DNA from: Akkermansiaceae bacterium
GTDB taxonomy: Bacteria > Verrucomicrobiota > Verrucomicrobiia > Verrucomicrobiales > Akkermansiaceae
Direction of reading: 5' to 3'
Length of the DNA: 5,329 nt
NCBI GenBank assembly: GCA_025457805.1
Contig: JALOTR010000259.1
Span: forward strand, 1 to 5,329
A program made the position numbers and the translations under genes. Below are positions 1-5,329 of the stretch, one piece after another; within the stretch, counting starts at the first letter, position 1, and every line of letters begins with the position of its first letter. A model generated the notes under the pieces. The model did not search any database. It saw nothing but the letters and a program-made list of their open reading frames with translations, and was not told the DNA's origin.

Positions 1-507
1 CTTGAAAATCCAGTGCATCAGCTCGACCGCGGCATGCAGCAGTGGCGCGCCCTGCTCGCGCTCGGCAATGGCGGCCCATGGGGCGTGGGCCTCGGCAACG
101 GAGTGGAGAAATTCGGCACACTCACCTTCGCCCACATCGATTTCATCTTCCCCGTCGTCGGTGAGGAGTTCGGCCTTCGCGCCACGCTTCTCGTCGTGTT
201 CTGTTATGTGCTCATCGCCGTTGCCGGTTGCGGCATTGCCATGCAGGCCAACAACATGTTCAACCGCTGCGTCGCCCTCGGCCTCACCTGCGTGATCGTG
301 GTGCCTGCCATGGTGAACATCGGCGTCACCACCGCCATGCTTCCCAACGATGGCTTGCCGCTGCCCTTCGTGAGTTATGGCGGCACCAGCCTGGTCTTCA
401 GCCTCGCCGCCGTAGGCATGCTCGTCGGCATCCACCGCCGCTCGCACGCCCGCGTCGCCCAGGAGTTCCCACTCACCAAGCAAACCCGCCTCGCTGTGAG
501 GCTTTGA
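1..507 (+). CDS. ftsW: FtsW-like SEDS peptidoglycan polymerase, C-terminal part (5' end outside window)
   Basis: The frame is open from base 1 to TGA at 505-507, giving 168 residues of a protein normally 370-420 long, so the start lies to the left. SEDS proteins are multi-pass inner-membrane glycosyltransferases that polymerise lipid II with a partner class B PBP; FtsW acts at the septum, RodA along the side wall. Seen here: a GVGLGNG turn (28-34), then AHIDFIF with Asp47 at the position of the essential SEDS aspartate, then VVGEEFG (52-58), hydrophobic segments at about 58-80 and 85-108, and the family signature MLPNDGLPLPF-SYGGTS (about 112-130). The GLGNG-type loop, without the RodA-like GTQSQ stretch, favours FtsW over RodA. 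The usual Leu-Pro-Glu before AH is Leu-Thr-Phe. A basic cytoplasmic tail ends the protein. murG does not follow, as it often does in division clusters; corA comes 42 bp later. SEDS membership is near certain; FtsW versus RodA is less so. Confidence 0.85.
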   Translation, partial: LENPVHQLDRGMQQWRALLALGNGGPWGVGLGNGVEKFGTLTFAHIDFIFPVVGEEFGLRATLLVVFCYVLIAVAGCGIAMQANNMFNRCVALGLTCVIVVPAMVNIGVTTAMLPNDGLPLPFVSYGGTSLVFSLAAVGMLVGIHRRSHARVAQEFPLTKQTRLAVRL

Positions 508-549
508 CCGATCCATTCCGGATTCCTCTTCCCATCCCGCCCGACCGTC

Positions 550-1641
550 ATGTTTACCAAACGCCATGGCCCGCCGGGATCGCCGCCCGCCACGCTGCTC
601 CCCCACCTTGTCGATGGCAAGGTCCGCAAGCCGAGCGTGCAGGTCATCGAGTATGACCGCGAGCATTTCGTCGAACGGGATGTCACCGATCTCAAGGAAT
701 TGGCGACTCATCTCGACAACAGCAAGGTGACATGGATCAACATCGATGGCCTCGGCGATGTCGAGGCCCTCACCTTGCTGGGGGAAAAATTCAAACTTCA
801 TCCGCTCGCCCTTGAGGATGTGCTCAACACCGGCCAACGCCCGAAGGTCGAACTCACAGCGGACTATGTTTTCATCGTCGCGCAAATGGTCTATCAGGAC
901 AAGGCGCGCACCATCTGTGGCGAGCAGGTGAGCGTGTTTTTCGGCAAGAATTTCCTCATCACCGTGCAGGAGGAAGGAACCTACGATGTGTTTGATCCGG
1001 TGAGGGAACGCATCCGCACCGGCCGCGGGGCGATTCGCAAGGTGAAGGCGGACTATCTGGCCTATGCCTTGCTCGATTCCATCATCGATCATTATTACCC
1101 GGTGCTTGAAGCCGTCGGCAACGATATCGAGGAACTGGAGGATCAACTCCTCAACAAGCCCTCCCGCGAGATGATGCACAGTCTTCACGAATACAAACGC
1201 AGCCTCACCCAGATGCGACGCTTCGTCTGGCCGCTGCGCGATGTGGTCAATGGCATGCTGCACGATCCCTCCGGTTATATCACGCCACCCACCAAGGTGT
1301 TCCTGCGCGATTGTTATGACCACACGGTCCAGCTCATGGACCTTGTGGAAAGTTACAAGGAACTCACCACCTCGCTGATGGAACTCTATCACTCCAGCGT
1401 CGGCTTGCGCACCAATGAGGTGATGCGGGTGCTCACGGTGATCACTTCCATTTTCATCCCGCTCACTTTCATCGTCGGCGTCTATGGCATGAACTTCGCC
1501 CCGGAAACCGCCGACGGCAAAAAACTCCCGCTGAACATGCCGGAACTCTATTCACCCTACGGCTACCTCATCGTCATGGCCCTGATGGCCCTCATCGCCA
1601 TCGGGCAGTTGATCCTCTTCCGAAAAATGAAGTGGCTCTAA
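550..1641 (+). CDS. corA: CorA family Mg2+/Co2+ transport protein
   Basis: Complete 363-residue protein. CorA is a homopentameric inner-membrane channel that imports Mg2+ (also Co2+) and closes when cytoplasmic Mg2+ binds between subunits. Most of the chain is the cytoplasmic funnel: HPLALEDVLN (about 84-93), QRPKVEL, then FDPVRERIR (148-156), a long helical region, TM1 at about 294-312 ending in the signature YGMN (Gly313-Met314-Asn315), a periplasmic loop, TM2 at about 337-358, and the basic tail RKMKWL. By alignment from memory with Thermotoga maritima CorA (offset +1), the regulatory Mg2+ aspartates are Asp90 and Asp254, and pore residues are Asn289, Met292, Leu295 and Ile303 (Met in Thermotoga). 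The loop after GMNF carries about 11 extra residues before MPEL. The ATG at 550 is chosen because it gives the expected N-terminal length; no clear Shine-Dalgarno precedes it. It may be co-transcribed with the upstream ftsW-like gene (42 bp gap). Confidence 0.96.
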   Translation: MFTKRHGPPGSPPATLLPHLVDGKVRKPSVQVIEYDREHFVERDVTDLKELATHLDNSKVTWINIDGLGDVEALTLLGEKFKLHPLALEDVLNTGQRPKVELTADYVFIVAQMVYQDKARTICGEQVSVFFGKNFLITVQEEGTYDVFDPVRERIRTGRGAIRKVKADYLAYALLDSIIDHYYPVLEAVGNDIEELEDQLLNKPSREMMHSLHEYKRSLTQMRRFVWPLRDVVNGMLHDPSGYITPPTKVFLRDCYDHTVQLMDLVESYKELTTSLMELYHSSVGLRTNEVMRVLTVITSIFIPLTFIVGVYGMNFAPETADGKKLPLNMPELYSPYGYLIVMALMALIAIGQLILFRKMKWL

Positions 1642-1649
1642 ACCCGGGA

Positions 1650-1671
1650 GCGCTGAGCCCCAGCTCGGCGC
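1650..1671 (+). terminator. Hairpin just downstream of corA, possible terminator
   Basis: GCGCTGAGC (1650-1658) pairs with GCTCGGCGC (1663-1671) across a CCCA loop, giving nine base pairs including one G-U wobble in the plus-strand transcript. It starts 8 bases after the corA stop. On the opposite strand the wobble becomes an A-C mismatch, so the hairpin suits the corA transcript better. No T-run follows (the next bases are GGCCCCACC), so it is not a textbook intrinsic terminator; it may protect the mRNA 3' end or assist termination. Confidence 0.5.
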
Positions 1672-1705
1672 GGCCCCACCTTCGGTCATCATCGCAGCGA
1701 AAACG

Positions 1706-1732
1706 AACCGCAGATAAGACCAAACCGATAAG
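1706..1732. repeat. Short AACCG/ATAAG direct repeat in convergent spacer
   Basis: AACCG followed by ATAAG occurs twice: AACCG 1706-1710 with ATAAG 1714-1718, and AACCG 1723-1727 with ATAAG 1728-1732. The first unit reads AACCGCAGATAAG, which resembles short CAGATAA-type repeats I recall from spacers of environmental bacterial genomes (memory, not verified). The rest of the 160-bp spacer 1642-1801 holds the corA hairpin, a C7 run at 1741-1747 and the AGATTCGT repeat; I see no gene in it. Confidence 0.35.
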
Positions 1733-1751
1733 CATCGCCACCCCCCCAAAA

Positions 1752-1778
1752 AGATTCGTCAGATTCGTAAGATTCGTG
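1752..1778. repeat. Three tandem copies of 9-bp AGATTCGTN
   Basis: AGATTCGTC (1752-1760), AGATTCGTA (1761-1769) and AGATTCGTG (1770-1778) are perfect in the first eight bases with a strict 9-bp period. The array lies between the convergent 3' ends of corA and the photolyase-related gene and is preceded by C7A5. It gives Asn-Leu-Thr repeats if translated on the minus strand, but no convincing gene covers it. The role is unknown; it may belong to a dispersed intergenic repeat family. Confidence 0.7.
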
Positions 1779-1801
1779 GTGCCTTTTTCTCGCTCCAAGC
1801 T

Positions 1802-3235
1802 TCACCCCAGAAACCCCTCCGCCGCCTTGCGATGCGCGTCCTTCTTCGCATCCGGCATTTTCTCCCAGGTTCTCACCATCATCGACAGCCGCGGATTTCT
1901 GAGGAAAAACTCGGAATGATCGCCGATAAAGGTCCAGAACAGCCCATCCCATATCTCACACCACGGCCCTTTGCTTTCGTCGGACATCTTGAGGATGTAG
2001 TTGGAACCGGAAAGATAAGGTTTGGTAGTGAAAGTGCCGCCATCGGCAAACTGCGACATGCCATAAACATTGGGAACCATCACCCAGTCATAGGAATCCA
2101 CGAACATTTCCATGAACCAGCGATACACATCATCCGGGCGGAATCGGCAGAGCAGCATGAAATTTCCGAGAACCATCAATCGCTCGATGTGATGACAGTA
2201 ACCATCCGTCAGCAGTTGCCGGATGACACGGTCCACTGGCGGGATGCCGGTGCTGCCATCATAAAACGAAGCGGGAAGCGGGCGATCGAATTTCCAGAAA
2301 TTGCGCGTGCGGATTTCCACACCACGGAATTGATAGATGCCGCGCATGAACTCCCTCCAGCCGATGACTTGCCGGATGAATCCTTCCAATGAATTCATCG
2401 GGATCTTCTTCCGTTTGGCCATCACGCGGTCGATCACCTCCTGAGGATCGAGGAGTCCAATGTTGAGCATTGGGGTAATGGCCGAGTGATGCAGATAAGC
2501 AAATTCAGTCGAGATCGAATCTTCAAAGATCCCGAAGTGCTCCATGCGCTCTTCGATAAAGCGGTCCAGCCAAACTTCCGCATCCGCACGTGTGACCGGC
2601 CAGCGGAAATGCCGGGTCGATCCTGGGTTGTCAGGAAAATGCTTCTCCACATAAGCCGCCGCTTCCCGGGTGAAGGCATTGGCCGGACAGACAGGTTCCA
2701 TTGGAGGAACATATTTCTTGGGCAGCTTGGCGCGGTTTTCGGTATCGAAGGACCACTTGCCTCCAACAGGCGATCCATCCTCTTCCAACAAAAGATTCAT
2801 GCGCTTCCGCTGGGCCTCGTAGAACTTTGCCATGAAGGGCTTCTTCTTGGATCCGATCTGCGTTTCAAGAAAGCCCCGGGGCGTCAGGAAGTTGGGAGAC
2901 TCATGGATCACCAGTTCCGGACCCAGCTTGCGGATGCGTTTCATCAACATATCATCCACCGGATCCACGAGATGGAGCTGCGTTGTGCCCTTGGGGAGTT
3001 TGAGGGCATCGGAGAATTCCACATAACTCACGCGATGCCCCTGTGCCTTGAGGTCGGCGGCATAAGCCTTCATCGATGCGCGATGCAGCATCAACTTCTG
3101 CCGGTGCATGGCAGCGGGCCAGCGCGCGTCCGTTCCGAAGAATAGCGGTTCCTCGATGAGATGGATGGCGCGGCCTTTGGCGACCGCCGGGTGCTTCGCA
3201 AAAAGCTGGTGCGGATAGATGAGGGTGATTTCCAT
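1802..3235 (-). CDS. Cryptochrome/photolyase-related flavoprotein (FeS-BCP/DPRP family) without the Fe-S cysteines
   Basis: 477 residues, close to the family length (about 500). Relatives such as Agrobacterium PhrB are light-driven (6-4) photolyases that bind FAD, a lumazine antenna and a [4Fe-4S] cluster; others act as blue-light regulators. The N-terminal Rossmann-like domain (about 1-220) opens with ITLIYPHQLF; the all-helical FAD domain (about 225-460) carries EGFIRQVIGWREF (284-296), YCHHIERLMVLGNF (346-359) with the His348-His349 pair linked to (6-4) repair, and VPNVYGMSQFADGG (387-400) with TKPY (404-407). The only cysteines are 183, 347, 363 and 426. The CxxC stretch expected after the KMSD motif (416-419) is a shorter segment ending WCEIWDGLFW, and the earlier cluster cysteine position holds Pro333, so a canonical cluster is unlikely. 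The start is set by the family N-terminus and a GAGGAG ribosome site. It is the second gene of an operon with the SDR. Family assignment is firm; repair versus signalling is open. Confidence 0.93.
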   Translation of the reverse strand: MEITLIYPHQLFAKHPAVAKGRAIHLIEEPLFFGTDARWPAAMHRQKLMLHRASMKAYAADLKAQGHRVSYVEFSDALKLPKGTTQLHLVDPVDDMLMKRIRKLGPELVIHESPNFLTPRGFLETQIGSKKKPFMAKFYEAQRKRMNLLLEEDGSPVGGKWSFDTENRAKLPKKYVPPMEPVCPANAFTREAAAYVEKHFPDNPGSTRHFRWPVTRADAEVWLDRFIEERMEHFGIFEDSISTEFAYLHHSAITPMLNIGLLDPQEVIDRVMAKRKKIPMNSLEGFIRQVIGWREFMRGIYQFRGVEIRTRNFWKFDRPLPASFYDGSTGIPPVDRVIRQLLTDGYCHHIERLMVLGNFMLLCRFRPDDVYRWFMEMFVDSYDWVMVPNVYGMSQFADGGTFTTKPYLSGSNYILKMSDESKGPWCEIWDGLFWTFIGDHSEFFLRNPRLSMMVRTWEKMPDAKKDAHRKAAEGFLG

Positions 3236-3237
3236 AA

Positions 3238-3243
3238 CTCCTC
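3238..3243 (-). promoter_or_regulatory. Shine-Dalgarno GAGGAG overlapping the SDR stop codon
   Basis: On the minus strand the sequence reads TGAGGAGTTATG: the SDR stop TGA (3244-3242) runs into GAGGAG, followed by two bases and the photolyase-related gene's ATG (3235-3233). The spacing is short, but pairing through GAGG gives about 4. It is the only clear Shine-Dalgarno among the three starts in the window and supports translational coupling of the two genes. Confidence 0.6.
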
Positions 3244-3937
3244 AGAAAGTGCGCACCGAAGAAAGCCCACCGTCCGGCCGCAGGATTTGCCCGGTCATGA
3301 ACTTCGAGGCATCGGATAGAAGGAAACAAACCAGCGCCGCGATGTCGGACGCATCGCCCACCTGTTGGAGTGGATGACGTTTTCCAGCAGCCTCGCGTTT
3401 TACATCCGAGTTGAGCAGGTTTCCAGCAAGCGGCGTGTTAGTAAGTGAAGGCGCGATCGCATTCACCCGAATCTTCGGTGCGAACTCCGCCGCCAACGAT
3501 TTTGTCAGCCCCTCCACCGCACCCTTTGCGGCGGAAATCGACGCATGGAAGCCCATGCCCTGATCCACGGCGATGGTGGAGAACATCACAATCGAAGCCG
3601 CCGGCGCAGCCTTGAGCGCAGGCAGCGCATTCTGGATCACCGCCGCCGCTCCCAGGCAGTTGATGCGGAAGTCCTGCAGAAAATCCTCCGCCGTGAGCCG
3701 ATTGAAGGGCTTGAGCGAGATGCTCCCGGGAAAATAAACCAAACCATCCAGCACGCCCGGCAACTCAAGAGGAGCAGGCGACAAGGCATCGAATGGCTGC
3801 ACCGCAATCCCAAGCTCGGCCAGCGCCTGCGGACTGCGGGCCGCCGCAACAACATGATCTCCCTGCGCCTGCAATTGGCGCACCGTCGCAAGGCCTATCC
3901 CGGAATTTCCTCCGATCACTAAAATGGTTTTGGGCAT
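3242..3937 (-). CDS. Short-chain dehydrogenase/reductase (SDR) family protein with atypical active site
   Basis: 231 residues, a normal length for a classical SDR; these are cytosolic NAD(P)-dependent oxidoreductases with one Rossmann fold. The cofactor loop GGNSGIG is at 9-15, and DAL (50-52) sits where the adenine-contacting Asp is expected. The usual NNAG motif is replaced by YFPG (68-71). Asn93, Ser120 (in MFST) and Lys138 match three members of the Asn-Ser-Tyr-Lys tetrad, but the position four before the lysine is Ile134 (ISAAK) instead of tyrosine; His131 and Ser133 are nearby. RVNAIAPSLTNTPL (157-170) and the C-terminal TGQILRPDGG (215-224) are typical. The ATG at 3937 is chosen because it starts right at the first beta strand; the frame stays open far upstream, but that part lies antisense to the exported-protein gene. 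No clear Shine-Dalgarno. First gene of an operon, 6 bp before the photolyase-related gene. Substrate unknown; it may not be a standard dehydrogenase. Confidence 0.92.
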   Translation of the reverse strand: MPKTILVIGGNSGIGLATVRQLQAQGDHVVAAARSPQALAELGIAVQPFDALSPAPLELPGVLDGLVYFPGSISLKPFNRLTAEDFLQDFRINCLGAAAVIQNALPALKAAPAASIVMFSTIAVDQGMGFHASISAAKGAVEGLTKSLAAEFAPKIRVNAIAPSLTNTPLAGNLLNSDVKREAAGKRHPLQQVGDASDIAALVCFLLSDASKFMTGQILRPDGGLSSVRTF

Positions 3938-3947
3938 GGCGGAAAGT

Positions 3948-3968
3948 GATCGGCAATCGTTGCCGGTC
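3948..3968. promoter_or_regulatory. Palindrome in the SDR leader, possible operator or 5' hairpin
   Basis: GATCGGCAA (3948-3956) and TTGCCGGTC (3960-3968) form 9-bp arms around TCG with one T/G mismatch. It lies 11-31 bases upstream of the SDR start codon, so it could be a repressor site or an mRNA hairpin near the ribosome entry. No regulator gene is in the window. Confidence 0.4.
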
Positions 3969-3986
3969 AAGGTAGTCTGGAATTTT

Positions 3987-4033
3987 TCCTCTTTGCACCT
4001 TGATCCGCCTTCTGCCTCGCGACTCCTCTTTGC
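3987..4033. repeat. Direct repeat TCCTCTTTGC, two copies in the divergent promoter region
   Basis: The 10-mer TCCTCTTTGC occurs at 3987-3996 and again at 4024-4033, start to start 37 bp (about 3.5 helical turns). Both copies lie between the divergent SDR and exported-protein genes. They could be paired protein-binding sites or chance; on the minus strand they read GCAAAGAGGA. Confidence 0.35.
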
Positions 4034-4038
4034 TTGCT

Positions 4039-4054
4039 GCGGAATGAATTCCGC
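4039..4054. promoter_or_regulatory. Perfect 7-bp palindrome GCGGAAT-GA-ATTCCGC
   Basis: GCGGAAT (4039-4045) and ATTCCGC (4048-4054) are exact inverted repeats around GA. On the plus strand it is followed by GCTCCTTTTTT, so as RNA it would look like a small terminator (6-bp stem, TGAA loop, T-run). No plus-strand gene ends just upstream, so an operator for the divergent promoters or an attenuator in a long leader is more likely. Confidence 0.4.
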
Positions 4055-4110
4055 GCTCCTTTTTTGGGGAAAACGGGGTGAACTTTTTTCTAAGGAATGG
4101 CGGATTTGTG

Positions 4111-4130
4111 TGTCATGATTCCTGACATGA
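4111..4130. promoter_or_regulatory. Dyad and direct repeat overlapping the start of the exported-protein gene
   Basis: TGTCA (4111-4115) and TGACA (4123-4127) are inverted around seven bases. The same stretch also reads as an imperfect direct repeat, TGTCATGA (4111-4118) and TGACATGA (4123-4130), 7 of 8 identical with a 12-bp period. It covers two in-frame ATG codons (4115 and 4127) and could be an operator or a translational control site; chance cannot be excluded. Confidence 0.25.
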
Positions 4131-5329
4131 AAACCTTGGCCTGCCTTTGCTTTGCCGTCATCTTCGCCACCAAGATCATGGGACAGGATGTGGAAGCACT
4201 TCGGAAAGAAAGCGAAAAACTCGGCGAGCGCGGCCTTTGGCGGGACGCCGTGACGTTTTATGCCGAGAAGCTTCTGCCCGTGTCCGATGCCCAATCCGGC
4301 GAGGATCTGAGCCGCGCGGTGACGGCGCTGGAGCGCTTGAGTGCGTGGCAGGAATTCGATGGGCTGGTGGAAAAGGCCGTATCCACACACCCGGAAAACC
4401 CGGCGCTGCTGACAGCGGCGGCGGAGGCTTACCGCGAGGTGCCCCATCAGGGGCGATTGATTGCGGGCGATTTCCAACGCGATGGTGAGTATCGCTATGG
4501 CGGGCGCTCGATCGCTCCGGACGCAGATCCTGCGGCATCGGCGGGTTCCTCGGTGGAAACGGAGTATCGCGATCATGTGCGTTCGCTGCAATTGCTGGTG
4601 CAGGCCATTTCCAAATCCGCCGATGCTGAGCAAAAGGCAGAAATTTGGGCAACCATGGCAGAGGTTTTCGCGGAGGAAGACGATTGGAAATTGCAAACTC
4701 TCACTCCGCTTGCCGAGCTGCCCGAGTGGGGCGAGCCGGGTCCGGATGGGGAAACGGAGGGCGCGCCGTGGGCGGGCGAGGGGCCGGTGCTTTATGAGAT
4801 TCCGACCTCTTGGGAAGCGGCGAAAAATGACGGCGAGCGCTGGCGGTTTTCGCTCGCAGAGCGCGCAAGGCTGGACCCCGACGCCGCGACGGAGGTGGCT
4901 TTGGAGTATGCGCGATTCCTGGAATCGCAGTTCGGCACGGACACCCTTTCGTCCTTCGGCTGGTGGCGAAACCAGGATCCGGAAAATGCCAAGGGCATCC
5001 TGGAAATGGACACCCTCGCGGAAGACGAGTGCCTCGCCAAGACCTCCGATGGTGTGCGCCGATTCAAACTTCCCGCCAGCCAACATTTCATCGCCATCTA
5101 TCGTTCACTGCTCGATCAAAGCGAGGATGCTGGCGACAAGCTGACCGATATTTTCCTCAACCGCCGCCAATATGACAAAGCACGCACCGTGCTGGAACAA
5201 ACCATCGCCAAGCACGGTGCTGGAGATAACAACTCACGCAAGGATCTCCTCCGCCAGATCACTGGCAACTGGGGTCGCTTTGGTGATGCGGAAACCGTGC
5301 CCGCAGGCAGCAAGCCCATGCTGCCTCTC
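4127..5329 (+). CDS. Large exported protein, N-terminal part; probable alpha-2-macroglobulin-like family (3' end outside window)
   Basis: The frame runs open for 401 codons to the window edge without a stop. In-frame ATGs lie at 4097, 4115 and 4127, after a TAA at 4091; 4127 is preferred because it puts Lys at position 2 before a hydrophobic core and a likely signal-peptidase site after Gly19, making a clean signal peptide (1-19). No lipobox is in the right place, so the product is probably periplasmic, or anchored further on. Residues about 20-130 look like TPR-type helical pairs (ESEKLGERGLWRDAVTFYAE). Conserved-looking stretches follow: VPHQGRLIAGDF (105-116), AAKNDGERWRF, RRFKLP, RRQYDKA (346-352) and ITGNWGRF (378-385). 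From memory these match the N-terminal region of very large alpha-2-macroglobulin-like proteins of Verrucomicrobia and Planctomycetes, thought to be envelope protease traps. The macroglobulin and thioester domains would lie beyond the edge. Divergent from the SDR operon. The reading frame is certain; the family call is moderate. Confidence 0.7.
   Translation, partial: MKTLACLCFAVIFATKIMGQDVEALRKESEKLGERGLWRDAVTFYAEKLLPVSDAQSGEDLSRAVTALERLSAWQEFDGLVEKAVSTHPENPALLTAAAEAYREVPHQGRLIAGDFQRDGEYRYGGRSIAPDADPAASAGSSVETEYRDHVRSLQLLVQAISKSADAEQKAEIWATMAEVFAEEDDWKLQTLTPLAELPEWGEPGPDGETEGAPWAGEGPVLYEIPTSWEAAKNDGERWRFSLAERARLDPDAATEVALEYARFLESQFGTDTLSSFGWWRNQDPENAKGILEMDTLAEDECLAKTSDGVRRFKLPASQHFIAIYRSLLDQSEDAGDKLTDIFLNRRQYDKARTVLEQTIAKHGAGDNNSRKDLLRQITGNWGRFGDAETVPAGSKPMLPL

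Noticed and set aside
1632..1919. Small ORFs across the corA/photolyase convergent spacer on both strands
   Set aside because: They span the tandem repeats and overlap both flanking genes; no ribosome site and no protein-like composition.
2486..3145. 219-codon plus-strand ORF antisense to the photolyase-related gene
   Set aside because: No domain or start signal; the minus-strand gene in the same place has clear family motifs throughout.
3961..3978. TTGACC on the minus strand as a -35 box for the SDR operon
   Set aside because: With normal spacing the -10 box would fall at the start codon, and no TATAAT-like hexamer is there.
4039..4065. Intrinsic terminator on the plus strand (palindrome plus T-run)
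   Set aside because: No plus-strand gene ends just upstream, and the site lies between divergent genes, so an operator is more plausible.
4064..4093. Possible sigma-70 promoter TTGGGG, 18 bp, TTCTAA for the exported-protein gene
   Set aside because: Both boxes match the consensus poorly; too weak to annotate without transcription data.
3938..5086. N-terminal extension of the SDR frame to a 614-residue minus-strand protein
   Set aside because: The extension has no recognisable domain, is rich in Arg/Gly/Pro low-quality sequence, and lies antisense to a plus-strand gene with a signal peptide and clean motifs. The SDR fold starts exactly at the ATG at 3937.
4461..5144. 227-codon plus-strand ORF inside the exported-protein gene
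   Set aside because: It is in another frame of the longer, better-supported CDS, with Arg/Ser-rich composition typical of GC-rich shadow frames.

Overview
The window reads as ordinary chromosomal DNA of a GC-rich Gram-negative bacterium, most likely from the Verrucomicrobiota or a neighbouring PVC lineage. That placement is an inference from the style of the right-hand exported protein, the spacer repeats and the photolyase/SDR pair; no rRNA or other marker gene is present. Coding density is high. I see no tRNA, CRISPR array, insertion sequence or prophage gene.

Layout: (1) 1-507 (+) is the C-terminal part of a SEDS-family cell-wall polymerase, most like FtsW, entering from the left. (2) 550-1641 (+) is a complete CorA-type Mg2+/Co2+ channel of the Thermotoga CorA type. 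(3) 1642-1801 is a convergent spacer with a strong hairpin just after corA and short tandem repeats. (4) 3937 back to 1802 (-) is a tight two-gene operon: a small short-chain dehydrogenase (SDR) followed 6 bp later by a photolyase-related flavoprotein of the FeS-BCP/DPRP family. (5) 3938-4126 is a divergent promoter region rich in palindromes and short direct repeats. (6) 4127-5329 (+) is the first 401 codons of a large exported protein that runs off the right edge; it resembles the N-terminal helical-repeat region of bacterial alpha-2-macroglobulin-like proteins.

The left half serves envelope and ion functions: septal peptidoglycan synthesis and Mg2+ uptake. The SDR-photolyase pair is the most interesting part. 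Each protein keeps its family fold but has lost a hallmark: the photolyase homologue lacks the cysteine pattern that holds the [4Fe-4S] cluster in this family, and the SDR has isoleucine where the catalytic tyrosine belongs. Their tight coupling suggests a joint role, perhaps in light sensing or DNA repair with unusual chemistry, but the sequence does not say which. The right-hand gene is divergent from this operon and may share its control region.
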